NCBI GenBank assembly: GCA_001986395.2
Contig: MQVO02000003.1
Location: 992,001-1,056,000, forward strand
Reading direction: 5' to 3'
From: Irpex lacteus
Lineage: Eukaryota; Basidiomycota; Agaricomycetes; Polyporales; Irpicaceae
DNA: 64,000 nt
Below are positions 1 to 13,930 of the stretch, piece by piece (position 1 is the first letter of the stretch; the number at the start of each line of letters is the position of its first letter). A program made the position numbers and the translations under genes. Below the pieces are notes generated by a model. It saw only the letters and a program-made list of their open reading frames with translations. It ran no database searches and was not told the DNA's origin.

Positions 1-158
1 AGTGCAAGCATAACGAAGGAAATACGCACACTAGGTCCATAGTAAGTAAGTGGTAGACGCAGAGTCGCAAATGAGGTCGAGACGCTCCCATCTGGTTCAG
101 TGAGGAGTGTCGAGGACAGGGTGAGCCATGAGGGTAGCTGCTGCGATGCCTGCGTCAT
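1..158 (-). CDS. N-terminus of an uncharacterised fungal protein (runs off left edge)
   Basis: An ATG at 158-156 on the minus strand opens a frame of about 43 codons (MTQASQQLPSWLTLSSTLL..., then TEPDGSVSTSFATLRLPLTY) that ends at a plausible intron donor (GTGCGTA) near position 28; the rest lies outside the window. I do not recognise the family. The short N-terminus ending in a Y-Y-G-P-S stretch resembles the start of uncharacterised basidiomycete proteins, but this is an impression only. A TATA-like element lies about 150 nt upstream at 309-320, and the stretch between is pyrimidine-rich on the coding strand, which fits a fungal promoter and leader. Confidence 0.45.
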   Translation of the reverse strand, partial: MTQASQQLPSWLTLSSTLLTEPDGSVSTSFATLRLPLTYYGPSVRISFVMLA

Positions 159-308
159 GAAGCTAGATGAGGGCTAGAAAGGGTGGGTTAGTAGAGAACG
201 TGGGATCCGACCTGCAATAAGAGAAGGGTCAGCGGCTTCGAACCATGAAATCATTGATAGCTTTGCGTCACGCACGATTCGGATTGAAATGAAGCAAGAA
301 GGGGTCGT

Positions 309-320
309 TAATATATATAG
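309..320 (-). promoter_or_regulatory. TATA-like element upstream of the left-edge gene
   Basis: On the minus strand this reads TATATATATTAA. It is followed by a CT-rich leader before the ATG at 158. The spacing of about 150 nt is long but possible for a fungal promoter; no transcription start is known. Confidence 0.35.
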
Positions 321-896
321 CAGATTTTCGTCTGATGCGTCGGGCGGTGTGCGTGAAGTTGGGAGTCGGAAATGAGGAGAGGAGAGGGGGGGGAGGAGGG
401 TGGTAAACCGAGAAACAACAAGCTCGAAAGCGAAATGATCTGAGCTCGCGAACATCGTCACATGACCGAATTATTGCCTCTTATGGAAATTGAGCAATAC
501 CACCTCCACTCTCAATTATGTTCAACCGCAGCTCTCTATATGCAGGAGAAGTCAAAGTTATGCAATAGATTCACAGTGAGAATATCTTCTGGTTCTCCAA
601 GGTCGAGGGAAGTGGGATAGCTGCCCAGCGCTCAGTTGAACCTAGTAGTAGGGTGCTACGGCTGGCTCAGTATAAGGTCATTTATTGGCGACGACTCTCA
701 TTCGGAAGCCTAGCATTGCATTGAAATCGGTGGAGAACTTGGTAGATGTGGTATCATACAAGGCATCGTTGTGTACGACACCACTGAAGTGCTGAAGCTC
801 AAAACTAACCGCCTTGATATCGTAGTAGTAGCCATACGATGAACTATTCTACATAGTGTATATTTTGAATGCACAATCATACCAACAAAGTAGAAC
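321..896. other. Intergenic stretch, no gene seen
   Basis: Between the promoter of the left-edge gene and the 3' end of the JJJ1-like gene. Only short chance frames are present; the minus-strand 95-codon frame at 174-461 covers the CT-rich promoter and leader of the left-edge gene and I take it as non-coding. Confidence 0.5.
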
Positions 897-3026
897 CTAA
901 CGATTGCCCTTTTTGCCTTTCTTCTTGGAACGACTCTCTGAGGCGGATCCTTTGGGTAACTCAGCAGCTTGGGCATGTCCAGTCACGTTGATATGCGAGA
1001 ATAGTTTTGTCCGACTGTCGAACTTCTCCCCACATGCATTGCACACCTACGGTAGTAAGATGTGTCGGTCAGCAGAGGAAGCCAGGGTGGTGATCGTGTG
1101 CATACCGTGACTTTCTCAGATTCTGCTTCCTTAGCTTTCTTTGCGGCCTCTCTCGCTCGCCTCTTCTCGCGCTTGGAAAGCTGAGGTTGACCGGGCTCAG
1201 AAGGCTGCTCCTCATCGTCTTGCTCAGGAGGAGTCTCTGCGGTAGGAGGATCCCTGGTCGAATCAAGCGACAACGACTCGATAGGGGGTGTCCCATCTCG
1301 CGATACGTCAGCACTACGGGCCATAAATTTCTTTTCCGTTTTGCTGAGCATCTCCGGAGAGCGCGCCCTGTGCTTCTTCTTAGTCTTCTTTCTGTGCGGC
1401 GGATCCTCATCTTCTTCTGCGTCTCCCCCAGAGACAGTGGGTATAACTTCGTCAGGAGGAGCTTCGGAGCTTAGAGTGGGCTCTGTGAATCTCGGAGAAG
1501 CTTGCTCTGGTTCGTTCTGGTGATCTGGATCCTCCACCGTCTCCTCACTGTCCTCGCCTGCCTCGTCAACCTCTTCGTCCGGTTCTGCTTCCAACCCTAG
1601 CATCTCGTCTTCTTCCAACATCTCCTGTTTCAACCGTTCCACCGCCAATAAATGCTTCTTGCTTCGCTCATGACTATTCCAAGACGCCTCGCTTCTGAAT
1701 GTCTTTCCACATGCGACACATTCCCACTCCTCTGAATCGTCACCGTTCTCTGCTGTGGCCCATTCAATATCAGCGTAATCGGTTGGCCGGGAAACCTTCT
1801 GCCAGTCTTGTTCAACATAAGTGCTGGCTGGAACCGCGCTCGCCAAAGGTGGCTTGTCCACCTGCTGAGGTGCACGGCGTCCAGACGCCTTTGCTGCGTT
1901 GGACGCGCTCTGCTGAGCAAGATGCGACTTGTACCGCGGATCTCGTTTCCGAATGAACATTGCAAGAGCCTGTAAGCAAAGTAAGTCACCATACTCACAC
2001 TAGACGAGTTAGAGTCGTACCCGCACGGAGTCGTTATACGTCTTCCTAGCGTCATCGCGAGCCTTCTTATTTTCTCGTTCCATCATTCTAGCCACACATA
2101 AGTTAAGGATCTCGAACGACATGAGAGTACAATCTTACCGCCTGACCCGTCTATCTGGCGCATCGTTTAACTCCCACTGGTCAAACCACGAGAAGTCTTT
2201 GGCCGTAACAAAATTTGTCCAAAATGTGTAAAACGTCCGTGCGGCTCTGGACGTGTTTTGTTTCGTTGCCGGAGCCCAGGGCCATGAAGAGTCGCCAAAT
2301 TCAGGATACTCCTCTACGGAACGCCCTTCCCACAGCGATTCATCGTATGCAAGGCGCTTGAAGAGGTTTTGGTATATACTGAAGAATCCCTAGAAGGCCG
2401 TCAGTGTATGGAATGACGTTACAGCCTGAATAGCGCACTCCTTCATTGTCATGGAAGCCATTGTGCACGGAAGGATCCATAAATTGCTCAAGATGTCTGG
2501 CCGTCAATCCACGATCTCTACCGCGGGGTGCTGGAGCACCACGTTTGATGTCGTCGAATACGGTGGCGGCATCGGGTTCCGGGATGAGTGAGGCTCTGTG
2601 GCTATCGTACCATGCCCTTTCCTACTTGAGTGATATGTCAGTCGGCTATGACGAACTGGTCGGTGATATGCATACTTGTTCGTCACTGAGTACCTAGAAT
2701 CGTGTCAATCGGTGAGGTTATTGTCTCTTATGGAGACTTGTGTGCGGACCTCGTAAGCTTGTTGTATCTCAGCAAAACGTTGTGTGGCTTCTTCTACGTT
2801 TTCATGATTCTTATCAGGATGGTGTATCAACGCGAGCTTGCGGAAAGATTTCTAGTCCAGGTAATTATATAAGCTATCATAACGTCCCACTACATACGAA
2901 TGAACAACATACCTTGATCTCGTCCGCCGTCGCATTTTCATCCACCTGAAGGAGTTCGTAGTAATTGGGAGGGCCAGCTACTTGCGTTTCTTGCGCTCCG
3001 CGCGCAGTCGACTCTCTTGCACCCAT
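897..3026 (-). CDS. JJJ1: JJJ1/DNAJC21-type J-domain co-chaperone with two C2H2 zinc fingers
   Basis: Cytosolic J-protein of the Jjj1/DNAJC21 family, known to work with Hsp70 and Rei1-type factors in recycling export factors from late 60S pre-ribosomes. The start ATG is at 3026. Exon 1 begins [15 protein letters not shown] and leads into the J domain ([18 protein letters not shown]), followed after an intron by the HPD motif ([16 protein letters not shown]). The middle part carries the WPWAP and DWFDQWE-like segments typical of the family ([21 protein letters not shown]). The large exon at about 983-1960 has the first zinc finger ([17 protein letters not shown]), then an acidic and Lys-rich region. 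After a last intron (about 1047-1105) the second finger follows ([18 protein letters not shown]) and a basic end KKKGKKGNR. Stop at 897-899. Length and domain order match the family well. Confidence 0.9.
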
Positions 3027-3245
3027 ACCTACTGTCCGTTCCTCGAACTGTTACCCAGACGTATATCTAAGATGGAAGTAAAGAGACAAAATGAGTTATT
3101 GACGAAAGTTAGATCAAAGCTGCGCCGATCTCTCGATCCGATCTAGGGCGCTACATATGTGCCGAGAGCTCTCAGCTGGCAAAGTCGCCGGGTAGGCTAC
3201 TCACCACATCCTCTCGACTTCACATTCTCTCAAAACACATTCAAA

Positions 3246-3774
3246 ATGTCGTTCTTTGGTGGTTCAGGCTCTACGGCTCCTACTGCTGGCCAACCTGGTG
3301 AGTAACTATAACTTTCTGTCTTCGAACAGTCACTCACCTACTTGTAGATATACAAACTCGCAAGGAGGCCGTTAAGGCTTCCATTCGTGAGGAACTCGCA
3401 TTACAAAACGCACAAGAGCTCATGAACGTCAGTCTCATGTTTATTATATAAGAAAACGCTGCAGTACTGAATCTTTGTTCAGAAAGCAAATGAGAAGTGT
3501 TTCTTGAAGTGTGTCACGAAGCCCGGAACGTCATTGTCGGGTTCGGAAGAGGTGCGTGGCACTGCTTGCAGGCTCGGATATACGCTCACAACACTCCTGC
3601 AGACCTGTCTGTCTCGCTGCCTGACTCGGTATCTAGAAGCCTGTGCGTATTCATCACTTACCCTGGTGTCTCGTTCTGACTATCGTCTTCACAGTTGACA
3701 TTGTCAGCAAAACATATGTTGCACGACTCAGCCGAGAACGCCTCGAGAGAGCAGCGCAACCACCTTCGTCCTAA
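3246..3774 (+). CDS. TIM13: Mitochondrial intermembrane-space chaperone Tim13
   Basis: Small Tim protein that, with Tim8, escorts hydrophobic precursors across the intermembrane space to the TIM22 complex. Four introns split a 106-residue protein. Twin CX3C motifs are visible: KCFLKC near residues 49-54 and TCLSRC near 68-73, with the diagnostic KPGTSLSGSE between them and SKTYVARL after the second pair. The start MSFFGGSGSTAP and the length fit Tim13 rather than Tim8, Tim9 or Tim10. The last exon begins FDIVSKTYVARL and ends at TAA 3772-3774. It is divergent from the JJJ1-like gene, with about 220 nt between the two ATGs, so they probably share a promoter region. Confidence 0.93.
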
Positions 3775-3934
3775 ATTGACTACGGACCCTCATCGCGCGG
3801 CATATTGCTAAACGTCGCATAGACAACTACCCCGAAGTACATTAGAAACATATATACACTATAATCAACCAGACATCCAGGAAATACGTGGAACAATGAC
3901 CACAGTTAGGTAAAACGGCTGTCTTTAGCGGGAC

Positions 3935-6900
3935 TCATCTCCTGGTTCTCTTCTTACCGAATCCTTGGAATGTCGCCCCATCGTCCGAGTCGTCATCAAT
4001 TATCAAAGCCGGCGCCGACCTCTTCTTCGCAGTCGACCGAGCGGGCTGTGTCCGCCGACCAGTAGTTGTAAGGGTTCCTTCCGAGTCGCTCTCATTCTCC
4101 TCTCCTGGTGGAGCGGCTGAATCTTCCTCTCCCACGTCCTCCCCCTCTTCGTCCGAATCAAGAAACAGGGGATTCGCCTTTTTCTGGCTAGCCTTACTTT
4201 TCTGTGTAGCCCGCGTGCGAGGCTCTGCCTTGCGTTGTGATTGAGAGGAGGCGGGTTTCTTGCTTGCCGGTTTGGCCGCAGGCATATCATCATCGGAGTC
4301 CACGACCAGACCTGTCTTCTTTCGTGGGGACTCCGTCTGATGCCTTTCTGTGCGGACAGCCTGAGACTGCGTCTTCGGTTGACTCAACGCCCCTCTCCAG
4401 GTATCTGAAGTGGATACGTTAATCAAATCGTTTCCTGTACAAGAGCATGTCACTCACCTTGACTCATCCCACTCTCGTCGTCTTCCACTACGAGCTCGAC
4501 TGGCTTCCGTCGTTCTCCGGTCGCTTTCTATAATAATGTCACCCTCTAGTCTCTAGCTGCAATACCGAGAACCATACCTTTTTGAACTTCTTGAAATCTG
4601 GCCGGCCTTCCCAATCAGCCCTCCCTCCAGCTACTCGCATGGCATTTCGCGCAGAATTCTCCTTCCTGAAGACATCCATCTCCACAACCACCATAAAGTT
4701 CCCACGCAAGTTCGAATCGTCGCCAAAGTCATCCAGGATGCCCCAGTCCTCCCTAACCTTCTCCTGCTCCAGGTCCGGCTTCGAGATGCGCAAGTCGTTG
4801 AACTCCCTGTCAAAGTCATCCTCGTGCTTTTTGCCCTTCTTCGTCGACGCAACAGCTTTCAAGAACGCCTCGTCTCTGTCGGGCTTCCCAGGTGCCGCGC
4901 CCGCCTTGCTTGTCTTGTCTATGTTGATTTGTGTACTGGAGAAGGGCTTCACGGAAGCAGAGCGCGGTGCGGCCTGAGAGCCTGTGGAGGCTGTATGGGA
5001 TTCGGATATTCCTGTGTCTGGGGTCGGTCGCTTCGCCGGTCGCTCGACATCTTCCATGTCGACATCATCGTCGACGTCCGTACGTGGTCTCTTCGTGCCT
5101 TGTGACTTCTCGAGTGTTCCCGCCTGTTGCGATGCAGCCCCGGACGGACTTATGCTTTCTTCCTCCTCTTCTGTTACTACGGGTAGAGGTGCAGAATGAG
5201 ATGAAGCCCCTGGCTGATCAGAGGGCGTCTCAGGTTGTGTAATGCTGGCACCGGACTGTGTCACTCGGTCTGGATCGCTTTCCTCGAACAGAGCTTTGTA
5301 CTTCTTATGTGGAGGCTCGACAATGGCTAAAGACGCGTCGATAGCGGCAAAGAGCTGACTCTCTTGAGGCTGCGTGACACCAGCTCTCCTCTTCAATCGG
5401 TTTGGGCGACTTTGCTAAAAGTCTCTGTCAGGCACAGAACACTGCGAGACGACGAGGTACTTACAGTCGCAGGAGGGGGAGGCTCTACAGATGACGAAGC
5501 TCCGGGGTCATTTTTAGGTGGTGCTTCCTCAATAATTGACGGATCATCGACACCGACAATCGTAGGCTTGGCTACCCCGGCTCGCCGAATGAGTCGCTGG
5601 TTGTTTTCAGCATACTAACAACCAACGTAGATACAATAACTCACCCTACGAGGTGGTGCTGGTGCTTGACTATCCATTGTGCCGGCCGGGGTCGCAGGTG
5701 TAATACTACTGGAGGCCGGAACATCTGGCGGAGGCATCGATGGACCAGGAGTACTGCTTCCTGCGCGACGTACTAGCTTTCGCCTTGGTGGGGGAGGGAT
5801 ATCTGCCGATGGTTCCTGCCTTGACTCGGAGGGTTGAGCACTCGATGGAGTTGACGAACTTGTAGCTGATTGGAAAGATGCGTGAGTGAGGTCGGATATT
5901 ATGAGAAGGTCTGCTTACCTTCTGCGTTATGGGTCAGACGGCAGTTGACATGCGACAGATCGATGTGCGCTACTGCTTCAACCAACTTAGCATGGCTAAT
6001 GAACACAAGCTCATACCTACATGTGAGAGATTTTACATGAGTAACATTGTATACAAGATAATGAAGAGCGCAGATCACTCACTGTGCGGCTTCCTTGACT
6101 AACTCGTCCCATTCGTCTTGACCAACAGCGGCAACCATTGCGGCAACGTTCGCAACGAGGACAAGTTCTTGTTCCATCTCCTTCCCCTTCGCCAGTGCGC
6201 TGTGGAGGGCTTTCCGGCCGCCTTGCACAGCACAGCAACTGTAGCCCGCTCCTCCGCTCCGCACCAGCTCTACATATTCTTCTGCAACTTCCCTTCCACG
6301 CTCGCCAACGAATATAAACCTGAACGGTTTGAACAGATCAACTCTGGCTTCGTTCGGCTCCCATGATCTGTAGCTCTGAAGACTGGGGGGTAGGTTTGGA
6401 GACAACGTGGGACGGAATTGAGATAGGGAGGGTAGAGTGAACTCGTGTTCCAAACTCAAAGAAGGATCAGAAGAGGAACCACGTTTGAGAATGGTTTGAA
6501 GCCAATCCGGTGTCACGAATTTTGTGAGACTTAGAAGAGACGTGGCGACGGCGGGGTCAAGGGATAATTCTGGTGTCACATGGTGAGTAACACTGGGATG
6601 CAGCTTCCAGACAACCTTCAGACCTGGAGGACTATTTAGTATATACATGACATATTACAATGAGTGAATATCATACCGAGCTTGGCGCATTCTTCCATAC
6701 TGGGCATGATGGATTCTTTGGAAGGAGGACAGTAGCAGACAATCTCCTGCCATTGCACGCTATTGTGTATTAGAATCTTATAGCTCTTCTCTCGAAAGTG
6801 CAAAGCTCACCTGATAACCACGTTGTGTAACACGTCAACCTTGTCCCCACCCTGCAAGCTCATAACCGCTCCAGCATTGACGGGGAGTTTTTGTCCGTCG

Positions 6901-7278
6901 CGCTCAACCCAGCGATTGATTGATAGATTATGTAGCTCAAGAGTCGGAATGACATTGGGGTTTTCCTATATTCAATGCCAGCCATGTTGTGAGGTGTAGC
7001 ATAGGAGGGTTGTCTCTGTCACTCACGACATCCTGTGCGGTGTGCTTGCCTACGACGAACACTTGATGTTTCCGAGAGACCTTCCTGTCGTTGATCAACA
7101 GAGCACAGTCCTTTCTCCCCACAACATACTCTTTGCCAGGCTTGACGAGCTTAACCTCTGTGGTTAGGGGTAGAGTGCAGATGTAAGTCCAATGACCAAG
7201 TTGAAGCTAAAGTAGCTTACTCTCGAAGTTGGTCTCGCCGGCAACTGCGCCCTCAAATGCCCCAGTAACAGTCCACAT
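3935..7278 (-). CDS. NBS1: NBS1/nibrin, FHA-BRCT subunit of the Mre11-Rad50-Nbs1 complex
   Basis: DNA double-strand-break sensor subunit that recruits Tel1/ATM and binds Mre11. Translation starts at 7278 (MWTVTGAFEGAVAGETNFE). The FHA domain follows, with GRKDCALLINDRKVSRKHQV carrying the phosphothreonine-pocket R and S-R-K-H residues. A tandem BRCT region follows (about 6079-6770), including LTKFVTPDWLQTILKRG. A long disordered linker holds three RRAG motifs (see findings). Near the C-terminus is the Mre11-binding region (NFMVVVEMDVFRKE, then DFKKFKKV). The acidic and basic tail ends GATFQGFGKKRTRR, a typical end for Nbs1 where the FxF/Y-type motif contacts Tel1/ATM. Roughly 900 residues over about ten exons. 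Stop at 3935-3937. Confidence 0.9.
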
Positions 7279-7550
7279 CTAACATAAGCTAATTCATGCA
7301 AAACCAAGAGGCGAGTGTAGTGATCGACTTTAGTAGTTACAAGTAGTAGTCCTAGTACTACTTACTCACGGTTTGTGACTTGCTCGCACGCGTACAGTAG
7401 CGTGACGTAACGCGTTCAGCTCTGTCACATCACAATCACATCGGGCACGTCCATATGGCCAAGATCCTTTCCTGATTCGGCTAATTACCACTTGAAGTTA
7501 ACGTTCGCGACACTCACCCCCTTGACCCCTCTCAGCTGATCTGTATAAAT

Positions 7551-9069
7551 ATGTCTGATCTATATCGCTCTGCAATGCACGCTCGAGTATCCAAATTACC
7601 CACTCTACCCCCAGTCGAGGGAAACGAGGACGACGAGTCTGCTGATTCAGTGGGATCTTTACCGTCTTCAATGGGGCCGCCGCCACTGCAAGTAGGCTTT
7701 ATAGTGATATAGCTGTTTTCTGTCTCACACCTCTATATATTGTATTCTTTGAATAGCCAACCTCGAGGACGGCGAACTCGTCAACCAAACCCCGTTTTCG
7801 CACCAATATCCGCAGCCGGCTTCTTTGACCAAGCTCTCCAGATATCCGTCGAGGAATCTGGCCTCGAGTTCCGCGTGTATTACACCCCCGCCAAATCTCC
7901 AGACGGAACCGTCATTATTTGCCACCACGGTGCTGGGTGGTCTGGCCTCACTTATGCAGCGTTTGCTAAAGAGATCGCACGTATCGGTAAGGGCGAATGT
8001 GGTCTACTAACTTTTGATTGCAGAGCACATGGTGGGTCGAACTGGAATAATTATGTGGGCGAATAGCTAAGGTAATTTACAGGCAAAACCACACTATTGA
8101 AGCCGCAAACGGAACCAGAGGATCTTTCTATCGACGTCCTCACAAATGACTTAGTAAATCTGGTGACCACCGTATTTACCGACGTAGAGAAAGCCCCTAC
8201 TCTTCTGGTAAGGCTATTGTTATGTGAGATCTGCAGTGTTTTACTGATTACCCATAGCTAGTTGGCCATAGTCTTGGAGGTTCCGTAATAGTCAGAGCAT
8301 GTCCTCTTCTACAAGCGAAGAAATACAAAATCACCGGAGTGACAGTGATAGACGTTGTGGAAGGTTTGTTCGTTCCCAAAGTTGATACTATCTACTTCTA
8401 ACACTGTCACGATAGAATTTACTCTTGAAGCGTTGCCCATGATGAATAGCCTTTTGGACAGTCGACCAGAGGGTTTCCAAAGCCAGGAAGACGCGATTGA
8501 GTGGCAGTAAGCCCTCCCGAGCCGTTTCTCTGCCCGTAGGGACTGACAAAGCCTGCTAGCATCAAAACTCATGCGATACGTAACGTAGATTCTGCGCGCA
8601 TATCAGTGCCTGGTATCATCAAGAAGAACGAAACAGAGTCCGGACCTCCTTACATATGGAGAACTCCTCTTCGGCTCACCGCGCCATACTGGACTAGTAT
8701 GTAGAGTTTTTCTTTCGCTCGGTGTTCGACTTATTTTACCGTCACGATTAGGCTGGTTTACCGGGCTGTCTGGAAAGTTCTTGCAAGCTCGCACAGCCAG
8801 GCTCCTGGTTTTGGCTGGAACTGAGAGGCTTGACAAGGAGCTGATGATAGGCCAGATGCAGGGCAAGTTCCAGCTGGCCGTGATTCCAAACGTTGGCCAC
8901 ATGGTACAAGAGGTCAGTACGGAGCCACTCATCCGTGTTGGAGCCGGTCTCTGACTAGATTACTCTTCAATATTAGGATGACCCCACGTACCTTGCAGAG
9001 GTTCTCATAGAGTTCTGGCAGCGAAACGAACGGGTGACAGTCGGCATCAAGAAAGTAGGTGAAGTATAG
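7551..9069 (+). CDS. PPE1: Protein phosphatase methylesterase 1
   Basis: Alpha/beta-hydrolase that removes the methyl ester from the C-terminal Leu of the PP2A catalytic subunit. The first exon starts [17 protein letters not shown] and carries a Ser/Pro-rich head. After an intron the hydrolase core begins with FRVYYTP, then [19 protein letters not shown] (oxyanion-hole region) and LTFDCRAHG. The nucleophile elbow is [10 protein letters not shown], with catalytic Ser in G-H-S-L-G. Later exons give [22 protein letters not shown] and the lid region. The catalytic His lies in [11 protein letters not shown] near the end. The length is about 390 residues, as expected. The gene is divergent from NBS1 (about 270 nt between ATGs) and convergent with RIX7, whose stop is only 65 nt away. 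Confidence 0.92.
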
Positions 9070-9133
9070 AATGAACAGCTCAATCACAATGCAAAGACAC
9101 CATGTACGATACTACATATAACGAGACGCACAG

Positions 9134-11699
<2,566 letters not shown>

Positions 11700-12180
11700 G
11701 GAACGGTTGAGGGAGTTTGAACCCTTCCTAGCATGCGATCAGTTTATGTACAGAAAGAGGAGTATGTTTGCGCACTGCTATTTCCATTTCTGGTCCCAAA
11801 CTACGATATTCAAGCACCACTGGTTGTGCAGCCTGAGCGAGAGTAAGAGATTCGCGACTCTGCCTGCAAGAACTTGATTGCTGAGTTACGAAGCGCCCAT
11901 AAAATTGAATGAGCGTATTTGGCGCTGAAGTTCAGTGGAATGTGAACCACGTTCTCTTACCGTGACTTTGCCTTACAACAGGCTGTGATAGATCTACAGA
12001 ATGTCGAACAGCGTTGTGAGCTCTCGAAACCTCTTTGTGCTACGCCGGTGGCTCACATAGCCGCAGGTTCCTTGCGGTCGCACCTGGAACACCACTGAGC
12101 CTTCGATACTAGTAGGCGCAGACAATCATAAATCGACTGCTCTCAGTCTCTCTCCCCAATTCGAGCCCTCTACAGAAATT
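11700..12180. other. Divergent intergenic region; may hold missing first exons of RIX7
   Basis: Lies between the supported start of RIX7 (minus) and the F-box-like gene (plus). On the minus strand there are splice-like signals (CACG|GTAAGA near 11960, TTGCAG near 11864, GCTCAG near 11832) and short open pieces, but none begins with an ATG that reads cleanly into the RIX7 frame. Confidence 0.4.
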
Positions 12181-13522
12181 ATGCGGTTGATCCTCGACGC
12201 CGTCGACAACCCATACTCATCAGATGCCAAAGCAACGTGGAATGCTTGTTCCTTGGCATCCCCGCGATGGCGGAGTGTGTCGCAAGCGTACTTGCTTCGT
12301 GACATACAGATCGGAAACAACCTATCGCAGGCGTGCCACTTCTTTGAAACCACTCCCTGGTTGGCAGTACACGTTCGACGTCTCCGAACAGTGTCGTACG
12401 TTGATATTCATGCCGAAGAGCTGGAACGTCTTCTAGATAGCCTTGTCCAGCTTCGGACGCTACATTTGAGCCCACGTACACATATCCTTTGCAAAGATGA
12501 AGCTCTTCAACAAGAGCCTCGCCCTGGACACCACCGCCTCGACTTGCTGGAATGCACTTCATTCGGCATGGGACCAATCGAGTCAACTCGTAGCGAGCTC
12601 TGTAGCCTTCTATCAATTTTCTCGGACATCAAGGAGGTTAGGATAATAGACCTAAGATACAACCCTAGTGTTGCCATCCAGTTCGACCGCGACTCAGCTG
12701 CTGTTGCTGCAGCACGTCAGCCCGCGACTCCAACCATTCAGTCCATATTACTTCGCGGCTTTCCCCTGGTCATTCCGACTGCTCTTTTTCTTCGCGACAT
12801 AGGGGCCCTAAGATGCCTGCGGGAGTTGGTTATCGACGCCACGTCCACTTTTGGTCTCGTTGGAATCATCGAAGTGCTTCGCACTGTCGGGACAGCCCTA
12901 GAGCGACTTTCAATCCACCTTGATACTGCTCGCCTTGACAAGTCAGATCCTTGTATGTTACGTATCTGAATCTCTCAACAAATTATGGCTGATCACCCTC
13001 GTAGGCGACGGCTTTCTCCCATTAATGTTGCGAGCGGGTCTCACGACGTGCTCCTCGCTCAGAGAATTCCGCCTACATCTCCTGCTCTCTTACTTCGACC
13101 CGGACAGTCTCAGTGTCACCTCAGCGGAAGCCTTGGGACTATGCTGGAGCATGGTAGCAGACTCCGTGGCCCTAGTCCCAGTCTCTCATCTTCGTCAGCT
13201 CCATTTGAAGTTCTTCCACATTGATTACACAGACTCAGAGGTGGAATGGCACGACGTTCACTCGTTGTCGTGGAATAAGATGCGAAAAGTCTGCGATGCA
13301 TTCCCGTGTCTCGAGTCAGTAGGGATATCGATCACGCAGCCTCCCAAACTTAAAGACCCCGCACGGCACAGACGGTTGCAGGACTGCGTGAAGTACGAGA
13401 TGCAGAAGTATAGGGGTATGTTGATTGAGGAAGAAGAATCAGAATACGCGTTTACTGCGGCCGGATGCGAAGATGATGGGTGCAAGCAATACAATGGCAG
13501 TTTGATTCGGAACTTGCAATAG
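12181..13522 (+). CDS. F-box/LRR-like protein of unknown target
   Basis: Two exons (12181-12952 and 13005-13522) give 429 residues. The N-terminus reads MRLILDAVDNPYS followed by WNACSLASPRWRSVSQAYL, which matches the second half of the degenerate F-box seen in the large families of basidiomycete F-box-like proteins. Short Leu-rich segments then recur (LRTLHLSPRT, LRCLRELVIDATS, LERLSIHLDTARL, LRQLHLKFFHID), as in the LRR part of those proteins. In-frame upstream sequence reads like the missing LPPEI part (PSTEI) but has no ATG before a stop at 12113, so the F-box is truncated at its first residues. Probable role is substrate binding in an SCF-type ubiquitin ligase; the target is unknown. Confidence 0.65.
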
Positions 13523-13930
13523 GCGTAGACCTTCGTAGATGGGGGTTCCGGTACGTCTTCACTCGGAGTTATTTTGTATAGGTTCTGTTGTACACCAAAT
13601 ATATTGAGTGTGGCCCAGTATCTTCTCTGATTCGCCTCTCGACGTACGGTGTGTGCTACTCGGATGCACACGTGTTTCACCTACTTCATGAACACGAGGC
13701 CCGGGGTCTTCACCATGCCACGGAAACTTGAAGTCGGACGCACCGTAAGCTCATAAACCAGCGTCTGCACTCGTATACTAGTGACACGGGCACCTGCTAG
13801 TCTGCGATAATCAAGCTCAAGTACGTACAAACATACAAAACGGATCCGTCATGCTATTCGTGAATTCGTAAAGCGCCATATAAACAAAAAATGTATACGA
13901 TAAAAAAGGTTGATAATCTATATCCCAACT
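13523..13930. other. Intergenic, convergent 3' ends
   Basis: Shared 3' region of the F-box-like gene (plus) and DPB11 (minus). I see no gene here. An A-rich run precedes 13900. Confidence 0.5.

Noticed and set aside
983..1110. C-terminal part of the 325-codon JJJ1 frame (residues after SEKVT)
   Set aside because: This is read-through of the last intron; the real final exon is in another frame and encodes the second zinc finger.
4582..4977. 131-codon plus-strand frame
   Set aside because: Antisense shadow of NBS1 coding sequence.
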